In this document: one piece after another, positions 25,879 to 36,314 of the stretch
Numbering within the stretch: position 1 is the stretch's first letter
Layout of the letters: each line of letters starts with the position of its first letter
Assembly: GCA_903840415.1 (NCBI GenBank)
Contig: CAIMFY010000017.1
Span: 124,001-188,000, forward strand
DNA: 64,000 bases
Origin: an uncultured Opitutia bacterium
GTDB lineage: Bacteria; Verrucomicrobiota; Verrucomicrobiia; Opitutales; Opitutaceae
Reading direction: 5' to 3'
Translations under genes and position numbers: made by a program
The notes under the pieces: model-generated
Seen by the model: the letters and a program-made list of their open reading frames with translations, nothing else
Told to the model about the DNA's origin: nothing
Databases searched by the model: none

Positions 25879-26061
25879 ATGAATCCCCCGGCCGATCTTC
25901 CCTCCGAGCCGAATCCGACCGCTTCGTCGACCGCACCTGCGGCGTCGGCCGCGCCCGCGTCCGGGTCGGTCGTCGATCCCAGCCAGTTGACCCCCGAGGA
26001 GCAGATGGCGCTTTTCGAAAAAGACCTGAAGGAAAACGACTGGGGTCACCAGCCGTGCTGA
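25879..26061 (+). CDS. Small protein (60 residues) with conserved-looking acidic C-terminus
   Basis: The N-terminal half is low complexity, rich in Pro, Ala and Ser. The C-terminal half LTPEEQMALFEKDLKENDWG followed by HQPC looks conserved rather than random. It reads as a short amphipathic helix ending in a Trp-Gly-His-Gln-Pro-Cys tail. There is no signal peptide or membrane segment. It has its own ATG, with an inverted repeat 18 bases upstream. I cannot assign a function. A cysteine at the very end and a nearby histidine could bind metal or form a disulfide, which is speculation. Confidence 0.55.
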   Translation: MNPPADLPSEPNPTASSTAPAASAAPASGSVVDPSQLTPEEQMALFEKDLKENDWGHQPC

Positions 26062-26215
26062 GGTTCCGCCGGCGGTAGGATTTGCGCGAGCCGTCGGGAC
26101 GTCGGGTTCGGACCCTGACCGACTTCCTCTTCCGCTGGCGATGTTTACTTCATTTCCGTCACCTTGAGCCGATAGGGGTGGGACATACTCGGCTATCCGC
26201 CGCGAACCGTCTACT

Positions 26216-28480
<2,265 letters not shown>

Positions 28481-28490
28481 GCCTCTAGCG

Positions 28491-29789
28491 ATGCCCGCCA
28501 CGCTCGATGCCCCAGCCAAACCGACACCGCGCATCGCCCCGGTGCTGCTCGACCGCGTGCTCGTCGATGCATTTCTGGAGAAGGTCCACGACTTCGTCTA
28601 TTTCAAGGACCGTCAGTCGCGCTACATCGCCCTCAGCCGGTCCCTCGTCCGGTGCCTTCGCTGCACTTCGCCCATCGAGGTAATCGGCCGAACTAACTTC
28701 GATTTTTTTACCGCCGAACACGCGCAGGAATCCTTCGACGACGAGCAGACGATCATCCGCACCGGTGTGCCAATCATAGACAAGTTTGAGAAGAAAATCT
28801 GGCCCGAGGGCCACTCGATGTGGCTGCGGATGACCAAGCTGCCGCTGCGCGACGACACCGGCGACATCATCGGCACCTTCGGCATCAGTCGCGACGTCAC
28901 CACTTCGCTTCAGCTCGAACGCGAGTTGCGCGCGGCGCAGCAAAATCTTGTCGAGGCCTCGCGCATTGCCGGTATGGCTGAAGTCGCCACCGGCGTCCTC
29001 CACAACGTCGGTAACGTCCTGAGCAGCCTTAACGTTTCCGCCACGATGATTGGCACCGGCCTCCGCGCGTCGAAGGCTGACCGCCTCACCAAGATCTGTG
29101 CGCTCCTCCATGAACATCGCGACCAGTTGGGCGAATTTCTCACGCAGGATCCGAAGGGCCGCAAACTCCCCGAGTTCATCGCCTCGCTTGCGTCGCACAC
29201 CGTCGCCGAGCGCGATCGCCTTCTCGGTGAGATCGCTTCGCTTCAGCAAAACATCAATCACATCAAGGAGATCGTCTCGATGCAGCAGGCCTATGCCACG
29301 ACCGTCGGCTGCGCCGAGCCACTCGCGCCCGAAATGCTCATCGAAGACGCGCTGCGCATGAACACCGGCAGCCTCAGCCGCCACGATGTCCGGGTGGTGC
29401 GGGAGATTCAGTTTGCGCCCACCGTCTTCGGCGAAAAGGGCAAGATTCTCCAGATTCTCGTCAACCTGATCCGCAATGCCAAATATGCCTGCGACGAGGG
29501 TCCGTCCGGCGATAAGCTCATCACGCTCCAGATCGCGCCAACTGTCGACGGCCGGGTCCAGTTCGCAGTCCGCGACAACGGCATCGGCATCCCCGCCGAA
29601 AATCTCACGCGCATCTTCGCCCACGGATTCACCACGCGGAAACACGGGCACGGTTTCGGCCTTCACTCGAGTGCCAACGCCGCCCGCGAAATGCACGGCA
29701 CGCTCACCGCGCACAGCGACGGCCCCGGCCTCGGCGCCACCTTTACCCTCGAACTACCCGCCGCCCCTGCGGCGATCCCTCTGCCATGA
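28491..29789 (+). CDS. PAS-domain histidine kinase with atypical H box (copy 1 of tandem pair)
   Basis: 432 residues. A PAS domain (about 28-135) contains VYFKDRQSRYIALSRSL and a DDTGDIIGTFGISRDVT ending. The phospho-acceptor region is GVLHNVGNVLSSLN with His171, not the usual SHELRTP form, followed by a long helical region. The HATPase has LIRNAKYACDE, DNGIGIP and a GFGLHSSANAAREMHG box. Soluble, no membrane helices. It shares its whole architecture and many stretches with the next gene, so the pair arose by tandem duplication. Start ATG 28491 sits 10 bases behind the hybrid kinase stop, and its own stop overlaps the next start by 4 bases. Confidence 0.9.
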   Translation: MPATLDAPAKPTPRIAPVLLDRVLVDAFLEKVHDFVYFKDRQSRYIALSRSLVRCLRCTSPIEVIGRTNFDFFTAEHAQESFDDEQTIIRTGVPIIDKFEKKIWPEGHSMWLRMTKLPLRDDTGDIIGTFGISRDVTTSLQLERELRAAQQNLVEASRIAGMAEVATGVLHNVGNVLSSLNVSATMIGTGLRASKADRLTKICALLHEHRDQLGEFLTQDPKGRKLPEFIASLASHTVAERDRLLGEIASLQQNINHIKEIVSMQQAYATTVGCAEPLAPEMLIEDALRMNTGSLSRHDVRVVREIQFAPTVFGEKGKILQILVNLIRNAKYACDEGPSGDKLITLQIAPTVDGRVQFAVRDNGIGIPAENLTRIFAHGFTTRKHGHGFGLHSSANAAREMHGTLTAHSDGPGLGATFTLELPAAPAAIPLP

Positions 29790-31123
29790 ATACCACCTTG
29801 ATGCCCGCCTGCATTGTGCAGGAATCCACTGCGGCCCTGCTGGACCGCGCGCTCATCACCGCGTTTCTCGAAAACGTGCCCGACCACGTTTACTTCAAGG
29901 ACAGCGAGAGCCGTTTCATCGCCGTCAGCCGCTCCAAGGCCCGCCGCCACCATCTCACGCCGGAAGAAATGCTCGGCAAGCGCGACATCGATTTATTTGA
30001 CGCCGCCCACGCCGAGCGGGCGCGCGCCGACGAAGTATCGATCATGCGCACCGGCACGTCGGTGATCGAAAAACTTGAACACCTCACTTGGCCCGACGGC
30101 CACCAGACTTGGGCCGTCTCCAGCAAAATGCCGCTTCGCGACGAACGTGGCGACGTCATCGGCACTTTCGGCCTCACCCATGACGTGACCGCCGCCAAGC
30201 AATTGGAGATCGACTTGGAGAAAGCGCATCGGGCACTCGTCGATACGTCGCACGCCGCTGGCATGGCCGAAGTCGCGACCGGAGTGCTCCACAACGTCGG
30301 CAACGTGCTCACCAGCCTCAACGTCTCCGCCACGATTCTGGCCACGGGTCTCCGTGAATCGAAAGTCGGCAGCCTCGTGAAACTCTCCGCGCTCCTGCAG
30401 GATCACTCTCACGACCTCGGCGAGTTCCTCACACACGATCCCAAGGGCCGCCGCGTGCCGGAATTTCTCGAGTCGCTCGCCGCACACTCCGTGGCCGAAC
30501 GCGACCGACTCCTCGCCGAGCTCGCGGCCATGCAGCAACACATCGATCACATCAAGGAGATCGTCTCGATGCAGCAGGCTTGCGCCACCATGGTCGGCGT
30601 CGTTGAACCACTCGCTCCGAACGCGTTGATGGAGGACGCCCTCCGCATGAACGCCGGGGCGCTCGTCCGCCACGACGTCCGCGTCGAACGTGAGTTCCAC
30701 TCCGCGCCGCACGTCATCGGTGAAAAAGCCAAGGTGCTCCAGATACTCGTGAATCTCATCCGCAACGCCAAATATGCCTGCGACGACGGTGGCCTGCCGG
30801 AAAAAATCCTCACCCTGCGCATCGAAACTAGCGCGGCGAATCGAGTCAGATTTGTCGTGCAGGATAACGGCGTCGGCATTCCCGCGGAAAATCTCACGCG
30901 CATCTTCGCGCACGGTTTTACCACCCGGAAAACCGGCCACGGCTTCGGCCTCCACTCCAGCGCCAATGCCGCCCATGAAATGCACGGCACACTCACCGCC
31001 GCCAGCGCCGGCCCCGGCCGTGGCGCCACGTTCACGCTCGAACTCCCCGCCACCAACGAAAGCACCACGACGACCAGTCCCAGTGCCGCGCCCAGCGGCG
31101 ATACAACCACCACAAAATTTTAG
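29786..31123 (+). CDS. PAS-domain histidine kinase with atypical H box (copy 2 of tandem pair)
   Basis: 445 residues, paralogous to the preceding gene. The PAS domain contains VYFKDSESRFIAVSRSKA and VIGTFGLTHDVT; the acceptor His169 is in GVLHNVGNVLTSLN; the HATPase has LIRNAKYACDD, DNGVGIP and GFGLHSSANAAHEMHG. The kinase core is nearly identical between the copies while the PAS and C-terminal tails differ more, fitting two sensors feeding one pathway. The C-terminus is a Thr/Ser-rich tail. It ends tail-to-tail, overlapping the convergent Aas-type gene by 4 bases. No dedicated response regulator gene follows. Confidence 0.9.
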   Translation: MNTTLMPACIVQESTAALLDRALITAFLENVPDHVYFKDSESRFIAVSRSKARRHHLTPEEMLGKRDIDLFDAAHAERARADEVSIMRTGTSVIEKLEHLTWPDGHQTWAVSSKMPLRDERGDVIGTFGLTHDVTAAKQLEIDLEKAHRALVDTSHAAGMAEVATGVLHNVGNVLTSLNVSATILATGLRESKVGSLVKLSALLQDHSHDLGEFLTHDPKGRRVPEFLESLAAHSVAERDRLLAELAAMQQHIDHIKEIVSMQQACATMVGVVEPLAPNALMEDALRMNAGALVRHDVRVEREFHSAPHVIGEKAKVLQILVNLIRNAKYACDDGGLPEKILTLRIETSAANRVRFVVQDNGVGIPAENLTRIFAHGFTTRKTGHGFGLHSSANAAHEMHGTLTAASAGPGRGATFTLELPATNESTTTTSPSAAPSGDTTTTKF

Positions 31124-33354
31124 CCCTTTGCCGGCAACATCGCGAGCTCGCGGCAGTGTTTCAAATCGAGTTTGCCGGTGCCTAGGACCGGAATTTTTTC
31201 CACGCGCCGGATGATTCTCGGCACCCAAAGCCCCGTGAGTCCGGCGTCATGCAGTTTGGTTCGCACTTCATCGATCGTCAGTGGAAGGGTCGTCAGCAGC
31301 ACTAGCGCTTCGCCTTTCACCGCATCAGGCACACCCATCACAACGGCCGCGTAGCCCGCAGTCTCGTCGATCTCAAACACCTCCACGATTTTCTGTTCGA
31401 TCGTGCCGTGCGGCACCATTTCGCCGCCGATTTTGGAAAAGCGCGACAAGCGGCCCTCGATGTAGAGAAATCCGTCGTGATCAAAGCGCCCAAGATCACC
31501 GGTTACGAACCAGCCATCGCGGAAAGCCGCCCGCGTCTTGGCCACGTCATCAAGGTAACCCTCGAACACGTTCGCGCCCTTGAAGAGCACGATGCCGGTC
31601 TCGGTATCGGGTAGTTCGCGACCCGTGTCGGGATCGATGATGCGCGCGGTGATGCCGGGCATCAGCCGGCCCACAGCGCCGGCTTTCTTCCCGAGTTGTG
31701 GTTCGCCAGTGCTCGTGACGATCGGCGGATGCGGCTGATTGATGTTGGTCGCGGGAGTCGTCTCCGTGAGTCCGTAGCCTTGGAGAATCTCAATGTGAAA
31801 CGCCGTGTGAAACGCCCGAAAGAGATCGTCGGGGAGTTTTTCAGCGCCGGTCACGACAAGGTCGAGCGAGCGCAACTCGCCAGGCTGCGCCTTTTTCAAA
31901 ATGGGGCGGATGAACGTCGGCGCACCGAGTAGCACGGTCGCCTGTTCGTCCCGAATCGCATCGATAATTTTGCGCGTGTCGAGCGGGCTCGGCACGGTCA
32001 CCACCTGACATCCGCGCAGCATCGGATACCAGAGTGTGACCGTGAACCCGAAACTGTGAAACACCGGCAGGCAGCCGAGTAGCGAACACGTTTCCGGCAA
32101 AATCGAGAGCGACGAAATCTGTGAGCAGTTCGCGAGGATGTTGCGGTGCGAGAGGATGACGCCCTTCGGCTCGCCCGAACTTCCGCTCGTGAACAGCAAC
32201 CCCGCTTCGGCGCGATCACCGACGCACGGCAAACCGAGCAGCGAGGCGCACCACTGGTTCGGCAGGATCCACGCGGCGATGAGCCAGGGCAGCATGCCGC
32301 GCTTGCCGCCGGCCGCCGCCAGCTCAGCCCGCAAATCGAGGGTGCGCTCGGGCCACGGAAAATTTGGCAGTTTCGACTTCATCGCGTCCGCCGTAATCAC
32401 GGTCTTGATGCCGCCAATCTGGATGCTCGACTCGATCGCCACCCGGCCCCCGGTGAAGTTGAGGTTCACGGGCGTCTTGCCCGCGATCAGGATGGCGAGA
32501 TTCGCGATGAACGCCCCCGCGCCCGGCGGCAGCACCACGCCGATCCGTGCCTCCGGCAGTGTCGCCCGCACCCGGCGGGACAGCGCCGCCGCCGCCGCGT
32601 AAAGCTGCGCGCACTTAATCACGCGCCGCTCTGCCGTGCGATCGACGATGATGATGCGCCACGGATGCTTCGTCAGGGTGCGCACGCACTCGCGGCCAAC
32701 ATGCCGCCGCAAAATCGGCCGCTCATGAAACGCCTCGCACCCGAGATCGAGCAACGCGCGCCGAGCCCACGCCAGGCCGACTTCCGACGGCGGCGTCGGT
32801 TTACCAAACGCGATGAAGACATGCGTCGGCATCAGGCGCGGCGATTTCCAGATATACTTGTTGCCCGCAAACGAAAACACCGAGCCCCACAGACCGTCGA
32901 TGGACGCCGGCACGACGGGCACGCCGGCCTGCCGCGCGATCAGCTCGAAGCCCTTCTTGATTTCCATCAGCTGGCCCGTGCGCGAGATGTGCCCCTCGGG
33001 GCAGAGGCAGACGACCTCGCCGGCCTTGAGCGCCTTCACCGCCTGCCGCATGCCCTCGAGCGGCTGCTGCGACGAAATCGGAATCGTGCCGCTGACGTCG
33101 AAACACCAGTTGAAAAAAGGACTGCGCTTCAACCCCCGATGGCCGAGGTAGCGAATCGGTCGCGGGCACACCAACTGCAGCACGCACACGTCGACATAGG
33201 AAATGTGGTTCGCGATCAGCAGCACGCCGCCCGTCGCGGGAAAGTGCTGGAGGCCGCTCGTCCGCACGCGGTAAAGCATCCGCACCACGACGCGCGCAAT
33301 GATTTCGAGATAAAACGGCAAGTTGGAGCGCCGGCGGATGACGGGGTAAGACAT
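31120..33354 (-). CDS. aas: Fused 1-acylglycerophosphate acyltransferase / acyl-ACP synthetase (Aas-like)
   Basis: About 744 residues from ATG 33354. An N-terminal PlsC-type domain has the HX4D motif NHISYVD and CPEGHISRTGQL. A C-terminal adenylate-forming domain has LLFTSGSSGEPKGVILSHRN, YGLTETTPATN and DGWFVTGDLGRFDHDGFLY. In E. coli, Aas re-acylates lysophospholipids and activates free fatty acids to acyl-ACP at the inner membrane. No LplT-type lysophospholipid flippase is adjacent, unlike the aas-lplT operon. An upstream TTG/ATG extension to 33396 is possible but adds only about 14 unconserved residues. Confidence 0.88.
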   Translation of the reverse strand: MSYPVIRRRSNLPFYLEIIARVVVRMLYRVRTSGLQHFPATGGVLLIANHISYVDVCVLQLVCPRPIRYLGHRGLKRSPFFNWCFDVSGTIPISSQQPLEGMRQAVKALKAGEVVCLCPEGHISRTGQLMEIKKGFELIARQAGVPVVPASIDGLWGSVFSFAGNKYIWKSPRLMPTHVFIAFGKPTPPSEVGLAWARRALLDLGCEAFHERPILRRHVGRECVRTLTKHPWRIIIVDRTAERRVIKCAQLYAAAAALSRRVRATLPEARIGVVLPPGAGAFIANLAILIAGKTPVNLNFTGGRVAIESSIQIGGIKTVITADAMKSKLPNFPWPERTLDLRAELAAAGGKRGMLPWLIAAWILPNQWCASLLGLPCVGDRAEAGLLFTSGSSGEPKGVILSHRNILANCSQISSLSILPETCSLLGCLPVFHSFGFTVTLWYPMLRGCQVVTVPSPLDTRKIIDAIRDEQATVLLGAPTFIRPILKKAQPGELRSLDLVVTGAEKLPDDLFRAFHTAFHIEILQGYGLTETTPATNINQPHPPIVTSTGEPQLGKKAGAVGRLMPGITARIIDPDTGRELPDTETGIVLFKGANVFEGYLDDVAKTRAAFRDGWFVTGDLGRFDHDGFLYIEGRLSRFSKIGGEMVPHGTIEQKIVEVFEIDETAGYAAVVMGVPDAVKGEALVLLTTLPLTIDEVRTKLHDAGLTGLWVPRIIRRVEKIPVLGTGKLDLKHCRELAMLPAKG

Positions 33355-33421
33355 GAACGCACCAACTTTATGCCGATCAATGCAACTGGGGTTCAAAGCA
33401 ATTTTTTCGGTGGCCCATTGA

Positions 33422-33949
33422 TCACGGGAAGGCCTGGCCGTCCAGCAACACGCGTTTGATATAAAGTCGGTGGGAGCGACTCACCGACACTTCGATTTCC
33501 ATCACCTTAAATTTTGGCGCGCCCTTCCCTTCCGGAACGAAGTAACGCTCGATGCCATAATCAATGCGACTGCCCGCGCTTGCGCCCCTCGCGCCGTAGC
33601 CCAGCGTGCCACGGACGAGCACCTGGCCCGGATTCGGCGTCAATCGCTCACTACTCGCTTGCGCTACGACATGGTAGCGTTCCCGCGGCTCCAGCAACAC
33701 CCACACGTCCCGGCCGCTGTCCGCATTCGCACCCGCTTTGGTCGCCATGCCACCGACCATCGCTTCGCTGATATCGTAGCGTAGCGTCAGATAGTCGCCA
33801 CGCAGCAGATCCTGCGGATCGACCGGACGTCCTTTCAGGACGAGCGTCGGCGCAGTCTGACGGACCACTTCTTGATAACCGGCCCACGCGAGCAGAAACA
33901 ACGCCTGCGCCGCGACGATCGTCCAAAACATCTTGGTCGTCCGATTCAC
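33422..33949 (-). CDS. GDYXXLXY-motif protein
   Basis: 175 residues with one N-terminal membrane anchor (WTIVAAQALFLLAWAGY). The soluble part contains LRGDYLTLRYDI, the motif that names this family, and is otherwise beta-rich. It is usually encoded directly downstream of a DUF2157 or DUF4401 membrane protein, exactly as here: its start overlaps the DUF2157 stop by 4 bases. Function is unknown; a periplasmic domain anchored beside a membrane partner is the likely arrangement. Confidence 0.82.
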   Translation of the reverse strand: MNRTTKMFWTIVAAQALFLLAWAGYQEVVRQTAPTLVLKGRPVDPQDLLRGDYLTLRYDISEAMVGGMATKAGANADSGRDVWVLLEPRERYHVVAQASSERLTPNPGQVLVRGTLGYGARGASAGSRIDYGIERYFVPEGKGAPKFKVMEIEVSVSRSHRLYIKRVLLDGQAFP

Positions 33950-35157
33950 GGTGCCACCTCCTGCCGCGCGCTGTCCACGAGCGCCCGGCGTTTGTGTTCA
34001 AGATAATAGCCCAACCCCAGCACCAGCAAACCCGTCATGATGAAAAACACGCCGCCTTCTAACATCGTGCCGAAAAGCAAAAAATAACGGGTAATAATGT
34101 TCAGCGCCATGCCGGCCATCCCAAGGTTGATCCAACTCTCCCGCCCCGATGCGAGGCCGATTCGAATCATCCCAAGATTTACGAGAAACAACGCCAGGCA
34201 CGCGAAGCCACCCCACAGCCAGCTAGCGTCGTGCAGTTCGATCCCGAACAAAGTCGCAATCGCCGGAACAAATCCCAACGCGAGATACCACGCGAGCGAC
34301 GTCAGTGCGGTGCGATTTCGCCACCACACCCAAACCGCCACGAGCGCCGCGAGCAGCATCAGCACCACCACCGGCTCAGTCCGTGCTGCCAGCGCCGGCT
34401 GAACAAAAATATTGTGCGCTGACCAGCTGAACCCGAGCACATAAAGCGACCAACAGCTTAGGATGAGCCCGAGCTTCTCATGCAGCGCCGCAAACTGCTC
34501 GTGGCGTCCACGGCGCAGTCCGAATCCGAACAGTGTGAGCGTGACTCCCACCAAAAACACCGCGCCGGCCATCAACTGAAACTCACTGCGGCCATCCCAC
34601 CGCACTTGGTTTTCCAGAAGCCGCAACCAAGAGTCGCGCGCGGACAGCTCCGTCGCAAACCAGGTCGTTCCGGCCAGCACGCTGACGAGTTGCATCAACT
34701 TTGATCGGGTCAACCAAGGCAACGCCACGATGCCCACCCACCAGAGCAGCACGCCGTTGGGTGGGCGGCTGTCGATGTGGAAAATTTGACTCACCAGCGC
34801 AATCCCGAGCAGGAAAAACATTGCGCCGACCGCCAAGCACGCCTCGCCGGACTTCGGGAAATTTCCCGGTGCGATCTTCAGCCTCCAGCCGAGGCCGTAG
34901 GCGCCCGCCAGCAGTGCGACGAGCCCCGAAATTTTCACCCAGTCACCGATCGCTTCCCAGTTGGACTTGATGATCAGGCTCACGCCGACCACCAGAAGCG
35001 TTCCGCCGATGCCCGCCAGAATCGCCAGAAACCGATGCGCTCCACCCGATCGCAACGGATGCCGCGCGAGCAACAGCGTACGTTGATTGGTCGTAATCAA
35101 ACCTTCGCCGACCCAGGCGGATGTTTCCCGCACCAACTGCTCCTCGAAGGATTTCAT
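33946..35157 (-). CDS. DUF2157 multi-pass membrane protein
   Basis: 403 residues with a soluble N-terminal segment (about 50 residues containing FEEQLVRETSAWV) and then about ten hydrophobic helices, including RFLAILAGIGGTLLVVGVSL. This matches DUF2157. The family has no known activity. It lies between the MarR gene (33 bases upstream) and the GDYXXLXY gene (4-base overlap), and all three read the same way, so the MarR protein may control the pair. Confidence 0.85.
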   Translation of the reverse strand: MKSFEEQLVRETSAWVGEGLITTNQRTLLLARHPLRSGGAHRFLAILAGIGGTLLVVGVSLIIKSNWEAIGDWVKISGLVALLAGAYGLGWRLKIAPGNFPKSGEACLAVGAMFFLLGIALVSQIFHIDSRPPNGVLLWWVGIVALPWLTRSKLMQLVSVLAGTTWFATELSARDSWLRLLENQVRWDGRSEFQLMAGAVFLVGVTLTLFGFGLRRGRHEQFAALHEKLGLILSCWSLYVLGFSWSAHNIFVQPALAARTEPVVVLMLLAALVAVWVWWRNRTALTSLAWYLALGFVPAIATLFGIELHDASWLWGGFACLALFLVNLGMIRIGLASGRESWINLGMAGMALNIITRYFLLFGTMLEGGVFFIMTGLLVLGLGYYLEHKRRALVDSARQEVAP

Positions 35158-35190
35158 GGCATCGTTTGATTCAAAGCGGATCGTCGGCCG

Positions 35191-35640
35191 TCACGTTTCT
35201 GGCAGCTTCCAGTTGCCAGCGTGCGCTTCGAGCGTCTGGAGCCAGGCGATACAATCCCTCCTCTGCCGCACCGTCAGCGGCCGGGCCACTTGCTCAACCA
35301 CGGCAAGATAACGCGGCTGCACTTCGCCCCACAACTGACGCCCGGCCACCGTGAGCAAAATCCGGTAGATTCGTCGATCCTTCGGGTGATCCGCGCGGCG
35401 CACCCAGCCCGCCTTTTCCAACCGATCTAGCAGCCCGGTGACGTTCGAGCGATCGACGACCAGCAAGTCGCCCAACTCGCGCTGGCTCAGCCCGGCCGGA
35501 CGTTCCGCGAGAATGTTTAGGACGTTGAACTGCGCTGCCGTCAGGCGGTATGGCCGGAACAGTCGCTGGCTCTCCCGCAGAAACGCATCGGCCGTCGCCA
35601 TGACAGCCGTGATCAATTCGTAGGCGGAAGAGGCAGGCAT
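35191..35640 (-). CDS. MarR-family transcriptional regulator (upstream of DUF2157 pair)
   Basis: 149 residues with a winged helix: YRLTAAQFNVLNILAERPAG, LSQRELGDLLVVDRSNVTGL, RLEKAGWVRRADHPKDRRIY and an arginine-containing wing. MarR proteins are dimeric and often autoregulate by binding palindromes near their own promoter. A perfect GTTGA-N4-TCAAC palindrome lies 24-37 bases upstream of this start, within the end of the TOPRIM gene. It sits between the ATPase/TOPRIM pair and the DUF2157 pair, so it could regulate either or both. Confidence 0.87.
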   Translation of the reverse strand: MPASSAYELITAVMATADAFLRESQRLFRPYRLTAAQFNVLNILAERPAGLSQRELGDLLVVDRSNVTGLLDRLEKAGWVRRADHPKDRRIYRILLTVAGRQLWGEVQPRYLAVVEQVARPLTVRQRRDCIAWLQTLEAHAGNWKLPET

Positions 35641-35663
35641 GGCCTACCGGTGTGATAGCAATG

Positions 35664-35677
35664 GTTGATATGTCAAC
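35664..35677. promoter_or_regulatory. Palindromic operator candidate for the MarR regulator
   Basis: GTTGATATGTCAAC is a perfect inverted repeat (5-base arms, 4-base centre), a form commonly bound by MarR dimers. It lies 24-37 bases upstream of the MarR start and overlaps the last codons and stop of the preceding TOPRIM-like gene. The surrounding 35655-35690 region is AT-richer than its neighbours. Confidence 0.55.
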
Positions 35678-36314
35678 TTTTAATTTGAGCGCCCGCCCTC
35701 AGATCGCCGGCCAGCGCCGCGAAGCCCGGAAAATCGTTTTCCAGTCGACGCAGATCGCGGCGGTGCCGCTGCACCTCGTGGAGCGCGCAGCAGGTTTCCT
35801 GAGGCAGCGACGGCCGATCGGTCCCATAGACCCGCCATTTCAGCTCTGCCCGCGAGTAAGGTTGCCGCCCACTCTCCTGCCCCACCAGCCACGCCGCCTC
35901 ACTTACCGCCTCATCGCGTCCGCACAGATACCACGCTTCAATCGCCGGCACGGCGATGCCGACGGCGCGCAACACCCGTGCGCGACCGTGGGCCGATGGT
36001 AATTTTTTGGCCGTTCGCCTGAACACCGCGCGCAGCTCACACATGCGACACTGCGGGTGAAAATAATCAGGTCGGTCATGCACGGCCGTATGCACGACTG
36101 AATCGTCCGAATCGACCACCACGACTAGCAGGTCGGTCTCGGTTTGAAAGTGGAGATGTCGAATCACGGCTGGCAGCACCTGCACCACATTGGGCCAGCC
36201 CCGGGCGCGGAAGCCCGGCGCCACTACCTGGGGCGCCGTCCCCAGCACCGCCTCGACCAGCACGCGGAGTGCCGCCTCATCCGCCGGCGATTCGCTCAGG
36301 AGCGCGACGTTCAC
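35673..36314 (-). CDS. TOPRIM-like nuclease candidate (DUF4276-like), second gene of ATPase/TOPRIM pair
   Basis: 213 residues from GTG 36314, whose GTGA overlap with the ATPase stop decides the start. The N-terminus VALLSESPADEAALRVLVEA has the acidic residue and SPADE pattern of TOPRIM-like DUF4276 proteins. DLLVVVVDSDDSVV at about 65-78 supplies a DxD metal-binding motif. Together they suggest an Mg-dependent nuclease fold. HPQCRMCELR further on is a CxxC pair. Two-gene pairs of an ABC/SMC-type ATPase plus a TOPRIM nuclease (PARIS AriA-AriB, OLD-type systems) act in phage defence; function here is inference from that comparison. Confidence 0.68.
   Translation of the reverse strand: MNVALLSESPADEAALRVLVEAVLGTAPQVVAPGFRARGWPNVVQVLPAVIRHLHFQTETDLLVVVVDSDDSVVHTAVHDRPDYFHPQCRMCELRAVFRRTAKKLPSAHGRARVLRAVGIAVPAIEAWYLCGRDEAVSEAAWLVGQESGRQPYSRAELKWRVYGTDRPSLPQETCCALHEVQRHRRDLRRLENDFPGFAALAGDLRAGAQIKS

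Noticed and set aside
26062-26215. Possible tRNA or riboswitch between the small protein gene and the hybrid kinase
   Set aside because: No cloverleaf or conserved riboswitch core could be traced.
32146-33459. 437-codon plus-strand ORF antisense to the Aas-type gene
   Set aside because: Shadow of a strongly conserved two-domain enzyme.
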